The notes beneath the pieces are model-generated. The model did not search any database. It saw nothing but the letters and a program-made list of their open reading frames with translations, and had not been told where the DNA came from. A stretch of 48,076 nt of DNA, taken from contig CAMLLG010000029.1 in NCBI GenBank assembly GCA_946480825.1, positions 1 through 48,076 on the forward strand, in the 5' to 3' direction. Made by a program: the position numbers and the translations under genes. Positions 8,948 to 18,493 of this stretch are shown here, piece by piece. Every line of letters begins with the position of its first letter. Within the stretch, counting starts at the first letter, position 1. Source of the DNA: an uncultured Lysobacteraceae bacterium (GTDB lineage: Bacteria > Pseudomonadota > Gammaproteobacteria > Xanthomonadales > Xanthomonadaceae).

Positions 8948-9193
8948 GTGGGGGTGGAGGACTTGTTGGGTGCCTGCGGAATTGCAGCGTGGTCCCGTTT
9001 TTTGACCCTGTCATTTTGGACAGGTTGTGTGCTGTTGGGATTTTTTGCGACGGTGGTGCCGCATATGAGGACAATGTATTTCGCGTGTGGCCTGATGGCG
9101 CTTCTGGCCTTCATGGTTTTCGCAAAAACTATGCGATTGATCGTTTCGAAGGCCTGTGGCAACCTCGGTTTTATGTCCCGGGTCGCGGTCTAA
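8948..9193 (+). CDS. Possible small membrane protein (uncertain)
   Basis: An open frame of up to 81 codons encodes two hydrophobic segments ([20 protein letters not shown] and [17 protein letters not shown]) joined by a short charged turn, then a basic tail. The start would be GTG at 8948 or TTG at 8966; GGAGG at 8956-8960 is 5 nt before the latter. Base composition falls to that of the adjacent foreign island near 8985. It could be a genuine two-helix membrane protein or a chance frame at an insertion boundary. The stretch 8835-9236 holds nothing else convincing. Confidence 0.3.
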   Translation: MGVEDLLGACGIAAWSRFLTLSFWTGCVLLGFFATVVPHMRTMYFACGLMALLAFMVFAKTMRLIVSKACGNLGFMSRVAV

Positions 9194-9236
9194 TTAGACT
9201 TAGGCGCATCTACGATAGGTATCGGCCACTCAAGCC

Positions 9237-10217
9237 ATGAAATTCAAGCCTAGAAATCTACGAGAGCTGGCGGAGATGGTAATCGGCGATGCCGAGCACT
9301 TTCATTACCGATCAAGCAGTTACATAACAAGATTTTTTGAAGAATGCGATCTAGATTTCACGCATGATGGATCAACACGTTGGTCGTGGACGGCAGACAG
9401 ATTATCCGAGCTTCTTGATGAGCCGCAGCCAAGCCCTAACGCACTCCCAGAAAATTTTGTGAGAGTTTTTAGGGTGCTGATGGATAAGGCCGATGCAAAA
9501 GCGGAAGATCCTGATAGATCCAAAGCTCTCGACGCTCTAAATAAGCCGCTTCATCGTGAAGGTTTTGAGGCTTTTTATGGTGAGGATGGTCATCTATACA
9601 TAAGGCATATTCGCACTCAAACTGTCTCAGTAATTACAAATCCACACCGCCCATTCACACCAAAAGAACTCGACAAGCGCAATCGACTCAGCAATCATCT
9701 CGACTCATGTTCAGAAGATGATTTAATAGAGAAAATACTTTTACCACTTTTTCGGCAGCTTGGTTATCACCGCGTTTCTGCAGCCGGTCACAAAGACAAG
9801 TCTTTAGAGTATGGGAAAGATGTATGGATGCGTTTCATTCTCCCGACGCAGCACGTTCTTTATTTTGGGCTTCAAGCCAAAAAAGGAAAGTTAGATGCTT
9901 CTGGCAATTCTAAAGGCTCTAATGCGAACGTCGCCGAAATTCACAACCAAGCGCTTATGATGCTAGGGCACGAAATATTTGACCCCGAAACAAGCAAAAA
10001 AGTTCTGGTTGACCATGCATTTATTGTCGCTGGCGGAGAAATTACAAAGCAAGCCAGAAACTGGATCGGCGGCAAGCTTGATGCTACCAAGCGCAGCCAA
10101 ATTCTCTTCATGGATAGAGAAGACATACTAAATTTATACACTGTTAGCAATTTGCCTCTGCCGGCTGATGCACTCAAAGATTCTAGTGGACAGGAATTCG
10201 GAGACATTCCTTTCTAG
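9237..10217 (+). CDS. Cassette protein: AbiJ-NTD-like domain plus Mrr-like PD-(D/E)XK nuclease domain
   Basis: The 326-aa product is unlike the chromosome in base composition, being A/T-rich against a strongly GC-rich background. Residues about 1-65 (LRELAEMVIGD, FHYRSSSYITRFFEECDL, DGSTRWSWTADRLSELL) resemble the N-terminal domain seen in AbiJ-like abortive-infection proteins. Residues about 155-300 look like a restriction-endonuclease fold: DLIEKILLPLFRQLGYHRV, then EYGKDVWMRF and YFGLQAKKGK. The Asp of GKD and the Q-x-K of LQAKKG fit the Mrr/QxK active-site pattern. The stop lies 22 bp before an attC site, so this is an integron gene cassette. A role in phage or plasmid defence is inferred from domains and context; no partner gene is evident. 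Confidence 0.75.
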   Translation: MKFKPRNLRELAEMVIGDAEHFHYRSSSYITRFFEECDLDFTHDGSTRWSWTADRLSELLDEPQPSPNALPENFVRVFRVLMDKADAKAEDPDRSKALDALNKPLHREGFEAFYGEDGHLYIRHIRTQTVSVITNPHRPFTPKELDKRNRLSNHLDSCSEDDLIEKILLPLFRQLGYHRVSAAGHKDKSLEYGKDVWMRFILPTQHVLYFGLQAKKGKLDASGNSKGSNANVAEIHNQALMMLGHEIFDPETSKKVLVDHAFIVAGGEITKQARNWIGGKLDATKRSQILFMDREDILNLYTVSNLPLPADALKDSSGQEFGDIPF

Positions 10218-10239
10218 CTTCATTCGCGCCGGCAGATGC

Positions 10240-10352
10240 GCCTAACAATTCGTTCAAGCCGACCCCGCATCGTGGCGTCGGCCACGTGCTTGCGCTACGC
10301 TGGCACGCGTCCGCCACCCCGCTACGGGGCGGCTTAACTCGGGCGTTGGCGC
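10240..10352 (+). other. Integron attC recombination site (intact-looking)
   Basis: The site has an R''-like box GCCTAAC (10240-10246), the conserved AATTCGTTCAAGCCGAC arm, an imperfect palindromic centre, the returning arm GGGGCGGCTTAACTCGGGC, and an R'-like box GTTGGCGC (10345-10352). The AAGCCG/CGGCTT arms pair, as do GTGGCG/CGCCAC further in. This is the organisation of attC sites in Xanthomonas-type and environmental integrons. R' deviates from GTTRRRY by what looks like loss of one A. The next gene starts 5 bp after the site, as expected for cassettes. Confidence 0.82.
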
Positions 10353-10356
10353 TTAT

Positions 10357-10935
10357 ATGGACTATCAGAATCGCCTTAAAGGAGCAATCACCCAGTCCCT
10401 TGTGCGATCACTGTTCGCGCAAGCGGGATTGACTGTGGTTCCCCTGGGCATCGAGGAGACTATTCGGGAGGTATCCGATCTTCCAGTCGATCAGTACATG
10501 CGTCTGGGTCTACCTACTGCACTGCGCAAACTACCTGACTTTTTTGCAACGGACAGAGATAGGACCACGTATTGGTTAGTAGAGGTCAAGTACCGACGTC
10601 AGTGGAACGACGTTGTCCGCGAGGAGTTAGGTCAGGCCCTGTCTCAGCAGGTTTCAACCTGGGATCCACTCGTCGTCTTCATCTTCGTGGGAGAGACGCC
10701 ATCGCAGTTTGATCAGCCAAGCTCTTGGGTAAGAGCGGCCCATCTCAAGCTTGACAACGGCGAGCTCAAATTTCGGCCACGTGGCGCCGGGGACTTCATT
10801 CCATGGAGCCAAGCTACTTTCATCAACTTTCAGCGTGTGCAAGATGTTTTTCCGCAACTCAACGATGCGAAGTTGTGGGCATCATCAGCACTGCATCTAA
10901 CACTCGACATTTCTCGCGGGCTAACTCGGCTATGA
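10357..10935 (+). CDS. Cassette protein: PD-(D/E)XK nuclease-superfamily protein
   Basis: The 192-aa protein carries a textbook PD-(D/E)XK arrangement: LPDFFATDR (Asp, about residue 68) followed after a turn by YWLVEVKYRR (Glu and Lys, about residues 82-84). An upstream helix, KGAITQSLVRSLFAQAGLTV, ends near Glu41-Glu42. It is about the size of a single nuclease domain. The ATG lies 5 bp after the attC R' box, with no Shine-Dalgarno sequence, and the TGA directly abuts the R'' box of the next attC, exactly as in integron cassettes. Base composition is lower in GC than the host but higher than the preceding cassette, suggesting independent origins. Target (phage, plasmid or structured DNA) unknown. 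Confidence 0.75.
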   Translation: MDYQNRLKGAITQSLVRSLFAQAGLTVVPLGIEETIREVSDLPVDQYMRLGLPTALRKLPDFFATDRDRTTYWLVEVKYRRQWNDVVREELGQALSQQVSTWDPLVVFIFVGETPSQFDQPSSWVRAAHLKLDNGELKFRPRGAGDFIPWSQATFINFQRVQDVFPQLNDAKLWASSALHLTLDISRGLTRL

Positions 10936-10990
10936 GCGCTAACAATTTATTCAAGCCGACGTTGCTTCGCTGCGCGGCTTAATTCAGCAA
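10936..10990 (+). other. Truncated integron attC site
   Basis: The R''-like box GCGCTAAC (10936-10943), AATTTATTCAAGCCGAC and the returning GCGGCTTAATTCAG arm are present, so the outer stem is recognisable. The expected R' (GTTAGCGC) is missing. At the place where it should begin, the sequence changes to a GTAGCCCGGG REP unit at 10991. The site is probably inactive for integrase. Confidence 0.75.
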
Positions 10991-11082
10991 GTAGCCCGGG
11001 TAAGGCCGCAGGCCGCACCCGGGATTTCGGAGCGGCATGCCGTCTTTCTCCCGGGTGCGCGCTCTGCGCTTACCCGGGCTAC
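10991..11082. repeat. REPIN (paired REP elements with GTAG ends)
   Basis: The element starts GTAGCCCGGGTAAGG and ends with the inverted CTTACCCGGGCTAC, with a CCCGGG-rich stem on each side and a short centre. A near copy is at 11703-11798. The GTAG tetranucleotide at both outer ends is the hallmark of RAYT-mobilised REP elements in Stenotrophomonas and related genera. No RAYT transposase gene is in this window. Bases 11083-11275 carry no gene that can be supported. Confidence 0.85.
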
Positions 11083-11275
11083 GGGCCCCTCAGATCATGG
11101 TGCGAAAAAATTCCAGTTTTGAGCCGCGTTAATATGAGGGGCTTGCCGGGCCGACGAGTTGATCCGATTCTCTAGTCGCCTGGGTCAATTGTGTCGGGTC
11201 GTGAGCGGTTTCTCTTTGGGTCTTATCACACGCTTTATTCCGCAATTTTCAATCAAATGGAACAAGGAGCATGGA

Positions 11276-11665
11276 ATGCGCAGCATCAAGATTTTCCTTA
11301 TCTTCGTCATCCTGATCGGCGGCCTGGCTTTCCAGAAAACCGCATCCGCTCAGGTTGGTACGATCACGCAATACTCCAATGAAACTGCGCCGGGGATTTG
11401 GCTCTTCAATAGCGCCAACGGCAAGGTGTCTTTTTGTCATTCGCGCGTTTCAACGGGAGGAAGTCCAATCGCAAAATGCTCTCTCCCGGCAGTCACTGCA
11501 ACGAGTGCTGCAGGCTTCGTGGTTCAACTGAGCGAGCATTCAGTGTGGGTGATCTCGAAATCCACCGAATATGTTTACCAATGCTCGTATTACATGGCGA
11601 ATCTTACGACGTCGACTCCGGTGGTCACTTGTACGCAAATCACGACTCTTTCTTCAATGCATTGA
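11276..11665 (+). CDS. Small secreted cysteine-containing protein, unknown function
   Basis: The 129-aa product has a clear signal peptide (MRSIKIFLIFVILIGGLAFQ...ASAQ). A Thr/Ser-rich mature part has four cysteines and two loosely similar segments, GIWLFNSANGKVSFCH and SVWVISKSTEYVYQCSYY, suggesting an internal duplication. AAGGAG 6 nt before the ATG at 11276 fixes the start; an upstream in-frame extension to 11159 lacks such support. Base composition is lower in GC than the host. REPINs lie on both sides and no attC follows, so it is not obviously a third cassette. No family was recognised. Confidence 0.7.
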   Translation: MRSIKIFLIFVILIGGLAFQKTASAQVGTITQYSNETAPGIWLFNSANGKVSFCHSRVSTGGSPIAKCSLPAVTATSAAGFVVQLSEHSVWVISKSTEYVYQCSYYMANLTTSTPVVTCTQITTLSSMH

Positions 11666-11702
11666 CTCGCAGAGGCGGCGTCCTGTGCTTCCTCGGATGG
11701 CA

Positions 11703-11798
11703 GTAGCCCGGGTAAGGCCGCAGGCCGCACCCGGGGTCTTCAGAGAGGCACACGGTCGTTTTTTCCCCGGGTAAGCGCTTTGCGCTTTCCCGGGCTAC
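11703..11798. repeat. REPIN, second copy
   Basis: The left arm, GTAGCCCGGGTAAGG, is identical to the one at 10991. The right arm ends TTTCCCGGGCTAC with small differences from the first copy. With 10991-11082 it brackets the small secreted protein gene. Confidence 0.85.
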
Positions 11799-11800
11799 GG

Positions 11801-11869
11801 GCCTTCGGCTTATGCGCCCTACGCAAGCGGTGTTTGAGTCAAAAGCTCGGGCCTGAAGGCCCTCCTACG
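11801..11869. repeat. Left copy of a ~70-bp direct repeat flanking the megasynthase gene
   Basis: This copy aligns over about 69 positions with 15844-15913 in the same orientation. Positions 11841-11869 are identical to 15885-15913 (29 bp). The identical core contains the hairpin GGGCCTGAAGGCCC and, read on the minus strand, the GTAG head of a REP unit. The rest of 11870-11996 shows no gene. Confidence 0.8.
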
Positions 11870-11996
11870 AGGGCGGGCGTTCGAGAGCCGGGCGGGATTT
11901 TGTGGAGGGATGCGGCCGTTTTCCTGATGCGGGTGTTGCGCCATCGGGGACGGTGTATCGGTCGCGGGATTCGTTTTCGCCGGGCGCGAACGACGC

Positions 11997-14900
11997 TCAT
12001 GCGGCTGCGGCCGGCGATTCGCGTTGTTCCACCAGCCGCGCGATCAGCCAGACGAAAGGTTCGACCTGACCGCCCAGCAGGCAGCGACCGTCGATCACCG
12101 CGCGCAGCAGGTGTTGCACGTCGAAGGCCTGCAGCGCGGCGAGTGCGTCGTCGTCGATGAGCTGCAGGGTGCAGGTGGAGATGTCGTGGGAAGCGTCCGT
12201 GCGCAGGGCGATGGCGCCATCGCGCAGGACCAGGGACACCGGTGCGTCGAGGCCGGGTGCGGTCGCGGACATGGCCAGTTCCGGCAGCGCCTTCGACCGG
12301 AGGTCCAACCGCTCGCGCAGGCGTGCGGCGAATGCGTGGGCCCAGGCCTGCAGTCGCGGACCGGCATCGCGCGGCGGCACGCACGCGAGGTGCGCGACGG
12401 CCAGTTGTCCGTCGACTTCGCGTTCCGCCTCGACGAGCGCATCGAGCGTCCTGTCGACGTCGTCGCGCGTGTGCGCTGCGGAACAGATCAGGCGCAGACG
12501 CCCGCGGCCCGCTTCGACGATGGGGTAGGTGACCGCGGAGGTCTGGATGCCGCGGCGGTACAGCGCCTCCACGAGGGCGTAGAGCTTGTCCTTGTCGCCG
12601 AAGTGCGGTGTGACGATGGGGCCGTCGCCGCTGCCGAGGTCGTAGCCGGCATCAATGAAGCGCTGCCGCATGTAGCGCGCGGTGTCCCAGAGTCGCTCGC
12701 GCAGGCCATCGTCGCTGCGGATGCGCCGCAGCGCCGCGAGTGCGGCCGCGGTGTCCGCCGGGCTGATGGAGGCCTGGAAGATGTAGGCCCGCGCCGACGA
12801 TTTCAGCAGGTCGACGTGTTCCTCGCGCGCGGCCACCACGCCGCCGAGGCTGCCGAGCGATTTGCTGAGGGTGGTCATGATGAAGTCGACCTGGTCGGTG
12901 ACGCCCTGCGCGGCGCAGATGCCGGCACCGCGCGGGCCGTAGAAACCGAACGAATGCGCCTCGTCCACCAGCACCAGCGCGCCGTGGCGTTTGGCCGTGC
13001 GCACGAGTTCCGCCACCGGCGCGGCGCCTTCGCCCATGCTGTAGACGCCTTCGAAGACCACGAGCGCGGTGCGATACGGCGAGCATTCCGATGCGAGCAC
13101 GGTGTCCAGATCGGCGGGGTCGTTGTGACGGAAGCTGCGGATGGTCGCGCCGCACAGCCGCGCGCCGTCGACGATCGATGCGTGGCACAGCTGATCGATT
13201 ACCACCACGTCGTGTTTGCCGAGCAGGCCGGCGACCGCCCCGACGTTGGCGGTGTAGCCGGTGGGGAACAGGCAGGCGGCCGGTTTGCCGACGAGTTCGG
13301 CGAATTCGCGCTCGAAAGTCAGATGCAGATCGGTCATGCCGGAGGCCGCCGCGGAGGTGCCCATCCCGGTGCCGTAGCGCTCCAGCGCATCGCGCGCCCG
13401 GTCGATGACCTCGCGGTCGCGGTTGAGGCCGAGATAGAGATTGGTGGTCCAGATGATCGCGTCCCGCGATTCGTCGTTGTAGGCGTCGGCGACGGTGCCG
13501 CGGGCGGCGCTGCCGGTGCGCAGCACTTTGCCGTAGGGATTCCTGCGCTGGTCGTTGACCATGCGCATCACTTCATGCACGAAGCGCGCCTTGTCGGTCG
13601 CGCACCATGCCGGCGCCTTCGCGGCCTGGAAGGTCGGATGACTCGACCGCAACTGCGCCTGCAGGCCGGCGAGCGATGCGTGCGCGGCTCCCTTCGCGTT
13701 GTCGGCACGATGCGAGCGGGACGTGTCCGTGCGCAGCAGATGTGCGGCCAGAGCGGAGGGCGTGGCGTGTTCGGCGAGGAGGTCGGCACCGATCTCGCGC
13801 GCCAGACGCTTTCCCAGTCGGCCGCGGAATTCCAGCGCGGACAGCGAGTCGAGCCCCAGACTGTCGAACGACGCCTGCGGCGGTATGCCCGCGGGGTCGG
13901 CGATGTGCAACAGGAGAGCGAGTTCGCCGTGGATCAGCGCGAGCAGCACGGCGTGGCGTTCGCTGTCGGCAGTCGGTTCGTACGCGATGGCGCTGCCTTC
14001 AGCGTCGTTCACCGCGCGCGGCGCGTCGAGCCCCGGCAGACGCGCGCGGTCGAGTTTGTCGTTGGGCAGGCGCGGCAGAGCGTCGAGCCACATCACCCGC
14101 TGCGGGACCATATGCGGGGGCAGACGCGCGGCCAGGAAATCCTTGACCGCGGATTCGGTCGCCGAACGGTCGCGACTCGACACGTAGACGACCAGCATCG
14201 TCTGGCCGATGCCGCCTTCCACCGCGGCGGCGGCCGCGGCCTCCACGCCCGGCATGCATTCGAGCGTGGATTCGATCTCGCCGAGCTCGATGCGATAGCC
14301 GCGGACCTTGACCTGTTGATCGACGCGCCCGAGGAATTCGATCTCGCCCGCAGCGTTGCATCGGCACAGATCGCCGGTGCGGTACAGGCGGGATTCCGGG
14401 AGCGACGCGTCCGGTGCGCGCTCGATGAAGCGCTCGCGGGTCAGCGCATCGTCGTGCAGATAGCCGCGCGCGAGTTTGTCGCCGGCGAGATACAGTTCGC
14501 CCGCGACGCCCGCAGGCAGCGGACGCATCGCCGCATCGAGAATCCAGGTGCGCGATCCCGGTACAGCGACGCCGATCGCGATCGGCCCGGTGCCGGCGCG
14601 CACCTCGCAGGCGGTCGAGAAGACGGTGTCCTCGGTCGGGCCGTAGACATTCACCACCCGCGGCGGCGAATCCAGCGCGAGGATGCGATCCGCCAGCGAG
14701 CGCTTGAGCGTCTCGCCGCCGAACACGACGCAGCGGATGCCGGGCGGAAGCGCATGCGACGCGAGCAGCGCCTGCATCGAGGAGGGCACCAGGATGCAGG
14801 TCCGGATGCGGCCCGCTGCCGGATGCGTCGGCAGCGCGAGCGCGTTCTGGCCCAATACCACCGTGCCGCCCAAGGCGAGCGTTCCGAAGATTTCCATGAC

Positions 14901-15587
14901 CGACGGGTCGAAGCAGATCGATGCACCGGCGAAGACGCCGTCGAGCTCCTCGTCATCGAGCAGCCGACGCATCGCCCGGATCATGGCGAGCACCGCCCGA
15001 TGCGCCACCGCGACGCCTTTCGGGTGTCCCGTCGATCCGGAGGTGTAGATGACATAGGCCAGCTCCGTATCCGACGCGCCCGCAGCGCTGGCGACGTGCC
15101 CGTCGCGCACGCGCAACCGATCGTGGCGGAGGCATGCGCCCACGCCTTCGCAGAGCGCCTCGGTGGCATCGTCGTCGACGATGACGGCGGCGGCGCGGGA
15201 ATGCGCGAGCATGTAACGCACGCGTTCGACCGGATAGGCCGGGTCCAGCGGCACATACGCGCAGCCGGCGCGCAGCACGCCGAGCAGCGTCGCCGCCAGT
15301 GTCCAGCTGCGATGCATGCAGACGCCGACCAGCGATCCGGGCGGCACCCCGCGCGCAGCGAGCGCATCGGCCACGGTGGATGCGTGCGCGATCAGGCGCG
15401 CATAGTCGATGCTGTCCGTGCCATCGATCAAGGCGATCTTGTCCGGGTGGGCCTGCGCGTTGGCGAAGATCAGCGCATCGATGGTTCCTGCGGACGTTCG
15501 CGCCTGGAACTCATCTTCGCTGCGGCCCGCATCGGCGCGGTCCCCGCGTGCGTTCGTCGCGCGGGAAGAATTCGCTTGTGCTTCCAT
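11997..15587 (-). CDS. A-PCP-AOS-SCP2 megasynthase (adenylation, carrier, alpha-oxoamine synthase, sterol-carrier-like)
   Basis: The 1196-aa protein combines four domains. Adenylation (about 35-515) has [11 protein letters not shown] (about 182-191), the binding-pocket Asp227 in [25 protein letters not shown] and the catalytic Lys511 in LPNDKLDR. The PCP has the phosphopantetheine Ser581 in LGLDSLSAL. The PLP-dependent alpha-oxoamine synthase (about 665-1055) has LVDEAHS (Asp875) and the Schiff-base Lys909 in [14 protein letters not shown]-terminal SCP2-like domain (about 1110-1188) contains [14 protein letters not shown] and [15 protein letters not shown] domains perform decarboxylative condensation of an amino acid with an acyl thioester, so an alpha-aminoketone product is likely. 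AGGAG precedes the ATG at 15587. No tailoring genes, thioesterase or phosphopantetheinyl transferase are adjacent. The product is unknown. Confidence 0.9.
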   Translation of the reverse strand: MEAQANSSRATNARGDRADAGRSEDEFQARTSAGTIDALIFANAQAHPDKIALIDGTDSIDYARLIAHASTVADALAARGVPPGSLVGVCMHRSWTLAATLLGVLRAGCAYVPLDPAYPVERVRYMLAHSRAAAVIVDDDATEALCEGVGACLRHDRLRVRDGHVASAAGASDTELAYVIYTSGSTGHPKGVAVAHRAVLAMIRAMRRLLDDEELDGVFAGASICFDPSVMEIFGTLALGGTVVLGQNALALPTHPAAGRIRTCILVPSSMQALLASHALPPGIRCVVFGGETLKRSLADRILALDSPPRVVNVYGPTEDTVFSTACEVRAGTGPIAIGVAVPGSRTWILDAAMRPLPAGVAGELYLAGDKLARGYLHDDALTRERFIERAPDASLPESRLYRTGDLCRCNAAGEIEFLGRVDQQVKVRGYRIELGEIESTLECMPGVEAAAAAAVEGGIGQTMLVVYVSSRDRSATESAVKDFLAARLPPHMVPQRVMWLDALPRLPNDKLDRARLPGLDAPRAVNDAEGSAIAYEPTADSERHAVLLALIHGELALLLHIADPAGIPPQASFDSLGLDSLSALEFRGRLGKRLAREIGADLLAEHATPSALAAHLLRTDTSRSHRADNAKGAAHASLAGLQAQLRSSHPTFQAAKAPAWCATDKARFVHEVMRMVNDQRRNPYGKVLRTGSAARGTVADAYNDESRDAIIWTTNLYLGLNRDREVIDRARDALERYGTGMGTSAAASGMTDLHLTFEREFAELVGKPAACLFPTGYTANVGAVAGLLGKHDVVVIDQLCHASIVDGARLCGATIRSFRHNDPADLDTVLASECSPYRTALVVFEGVYSMGEGAAPVAELVRTAKRHGALVLVDEAHSFGFYGPRGAGICAAQGVTDQVDFIMTTLSKSLGSLGGVVAAREEHVDLLKSSARAYIFQASISPADTAAALAALRRIRSDDGLRERLWDTARYMRQRFIDAGYDLGSGDGPIVTPHFGDKDKLYALVEALYRRGIQTSAVTYPIVEAGRGRLRLICSAAHTRDDVDRTLDALVEAEREVDGQLAVAHLACVPPRDAGPRLQAWAHAFAARLRERLDLRSKALPELAMSATAPGLDAPVSLVLRDGAIALRTDASHDISTCTLQLIDDDALAALQAFDVQHLLRAVIDGRCLLGGQVEPFVWLIARLVEQRESPAAAA

Positions 15588-15843
15588 TGCATGCTCCTGT
15601 CCGTGTGTGTGCGTTGCGTTGGTCGGCCCAAAGTCGACGCGCAATTCTATAGGCAAGTCGCCAGTGTCCTTCGATCTGGAGTGGCGGTCCGATCGCGATC
15701 AGGATCCTGAACGACCATGAGATTCAACGTGAAAATGCGATGTCCGGTGAACAGGGGCGCATGATGCATTTGTCGCTTGCATCAGCGAAGCGTCATGCAC
15801 CCTGCAATGTTCCCGGTCGCGGTTGAGGGTGACTGCGCATGAC
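15588..15843 (-). promoter_or_regulatory. Upstream region of the megasynthase gene
   Basis: This non-coding stretch precedes the minus-strand megasynthase. A TATAGAAT sequence on the minus strand near 15646 could be a -10 element, but no good -35 hexamer stands at the right distance. Nothing else is recognisable up to the repeat at 15844. Confidence 0.3.
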
Positions 15844-15913
15844 GCCTTCGGCTGATGCGCACTGCGCGAGCGGTGATCTGGGCAAAAAGCTCGGGCCTGA
15901 AGGCCCTCCTACG
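15844..15913. repeat. Right copy of the ~70-bp direct repeat
   Basis: This is the partner of 11801-11869. The last 29 bp (15885-15913) are identical in both copies. It overlaps the 3' end of the TetR gene: the TAG inside the GTAG head supplies that gene's stop codon at 15911-15909. Confidence 0.8.
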
Positions 15914-16499
15914 GGGTGGGTAAAGCCAATCCGTCGAGCAACCGGCGCAGCGCGCGCGCGTGCAGGGCGCGGAATTCCTTCGCGTCGCAGTTGAAGCGTC
16001 CGGCGCGATACAGCGCGATCAGGCCGTGCGAGTGCGCCCACAGCGTCAGCGCGACTTCCCAGGGGTCGTCGGGTTTCAGCGCGCCTGCGGTTTGCGCCTC
16101 GGCGACCGCGTCGGCGACTTCGTTGAGCGTGGGCGAGCGGCGCGCGCGGAAGTCGTCGGGATAGCGGCGGGCGTCGTCGCGGCGGGCGGAGAAGGCGTGA
16201 TCGAACAGATGCGGGTAGGCGAGGGCGTAGTCGAGGTAGATCTCCTGCAGCGCGACGATGCGGGTCATCACGTCGGGGCCGGTGTTGCGGGCGTGCCAGT
16301 GGTGCGCGATTTCCTGGAAGCTGTCGTCGCAGATGCGTTTCAGCAGGGCGTCGCGGTTGGGGAAGTGGCGATAGATCGCCATGGGCGTGATGCCGACCTC
16401 CTGCGCGATCCGGCGCATGGTCATGGCCGCTGCGCCCTCGCGTTCGAACACGATGCGGGCGGCGTGGAGGATGCGGTCGGCGGTCGCGGGCGGCGTCAT
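15909..16499 (-). CDS. TetR/AcrR-family transcriptional regulator
   Basis: The 196-aa regulator has an N-terminal TetR helix-turn-helix (about residues 10-55: [44 protein letters not shown]) and a helical ligand-binding C-terminal domain of the WHG type ([18 protein letters not shown]). An ATG at 16499 is taken as the start; an in-frame GTG at 16514 would add five residues. It diverges from hutU with about 155 bp between, and faces the same way as the megasynthase. Either could be its target. The stop codon lies inside a REP repeat, so the natural C-terminus may have been altered. Confidence 0.9.
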   Translation of the reverse strand: MTPPATADRILHAARIVFEREGAAAMTMRRIAQEVGITPMAIYRHFPNRDALLKRICDDSFQEIAHHWHARNTGPDVMTRIVALQEIYLDYALAYPHLFDHAFSARRDDARRYPDDFRARRSPTLNEVADAVAEAQTAGALKPDDPWEVALTLWAHSHGLIALYRAGRFNCDAKEFRALHARALRRLLDGLALPTP

Positions 16500-16654
16500 G
16501 TCTACAGCGTACACAATCGGGTGCGTGCCGGTCGAAAATCAATGGCTTGCGGCGGCGATGCGCGGTCGCGACGGGGGCTTCCGCTGGTGGGCGCGGGGAA
16601 TGCGGCGGGATAATCCGTGCATCGCCACCCGGCCTGCCGCGAAGGACCCCCGTC

Positions 16655-18340
<1,686 letters not shown>

Positions 18341-18419
18341 TGGCCGTCCGTCGGCGCGGAACGCCGGCGCATGCGCGGCTGTCGATCCGCTGCCTCGCCG
18401 TTCGTCGTTGTCCCATACC

Positions 18420-18444
18420 GGTACGGCAGACGTGCTGCCGTACC
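18420..18444. promoter_or_regulatory. Perfect inverted repeat upstream of the MATE exporter
   Basis: GGTACGGCAG and CTGCCGTACC form a perfect 10-bp inverted repeat around a 5-nt centre. No T-tract follows on either strand, which argues against a simple intrinsic terminator. Lying 49 bp before the MATE start codon, it may be an operator; it could instead be a 3' hairpin of hutU. Confidence 0.45.
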
Positions 18445-18493
18445 ATGCGCCGAACCGTGCGCGCCGACCGACCCATGAACGGATGGATCTCCG

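Noticed and set aside
9190..9207. A possible attC 3' remnant (CTAATTAGACTTAGGCGC) just before the first cassette
   Set aside because: It resembles an L'-R' end, but no matching R''-L'' arm was found upstream, so it was not listed as a site.
8938..9240. An overlapping 100-codon plus-strand frame at the island boundary
   Set aside because: The translation is glycine-rich then unstructured, with no start signal; the membrane-like frame at 8948 is slightly more plausible and even that is weak.
11159..11275. Longer start for the small secreted protein
   Set aside because: The extension lacks a ribosome-binding site and would bury the signal peptide, whereas AAGGAG stands before 11276.
10991..11798. 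REPIN pairs as possible CRISPR repeats or IS ends
   Set aside because: There are only two units with dissimilar spacing and internal symmetry, no spacer array, and no transposase gene between them.
12024..15710. A 1228-codon open frame on the plus strand
   Set aside because: It is antisense to the megasynthase; the translated sequence is Arg/His/Gln-rich and lacks any domain, as expected in GC-rich DNA.
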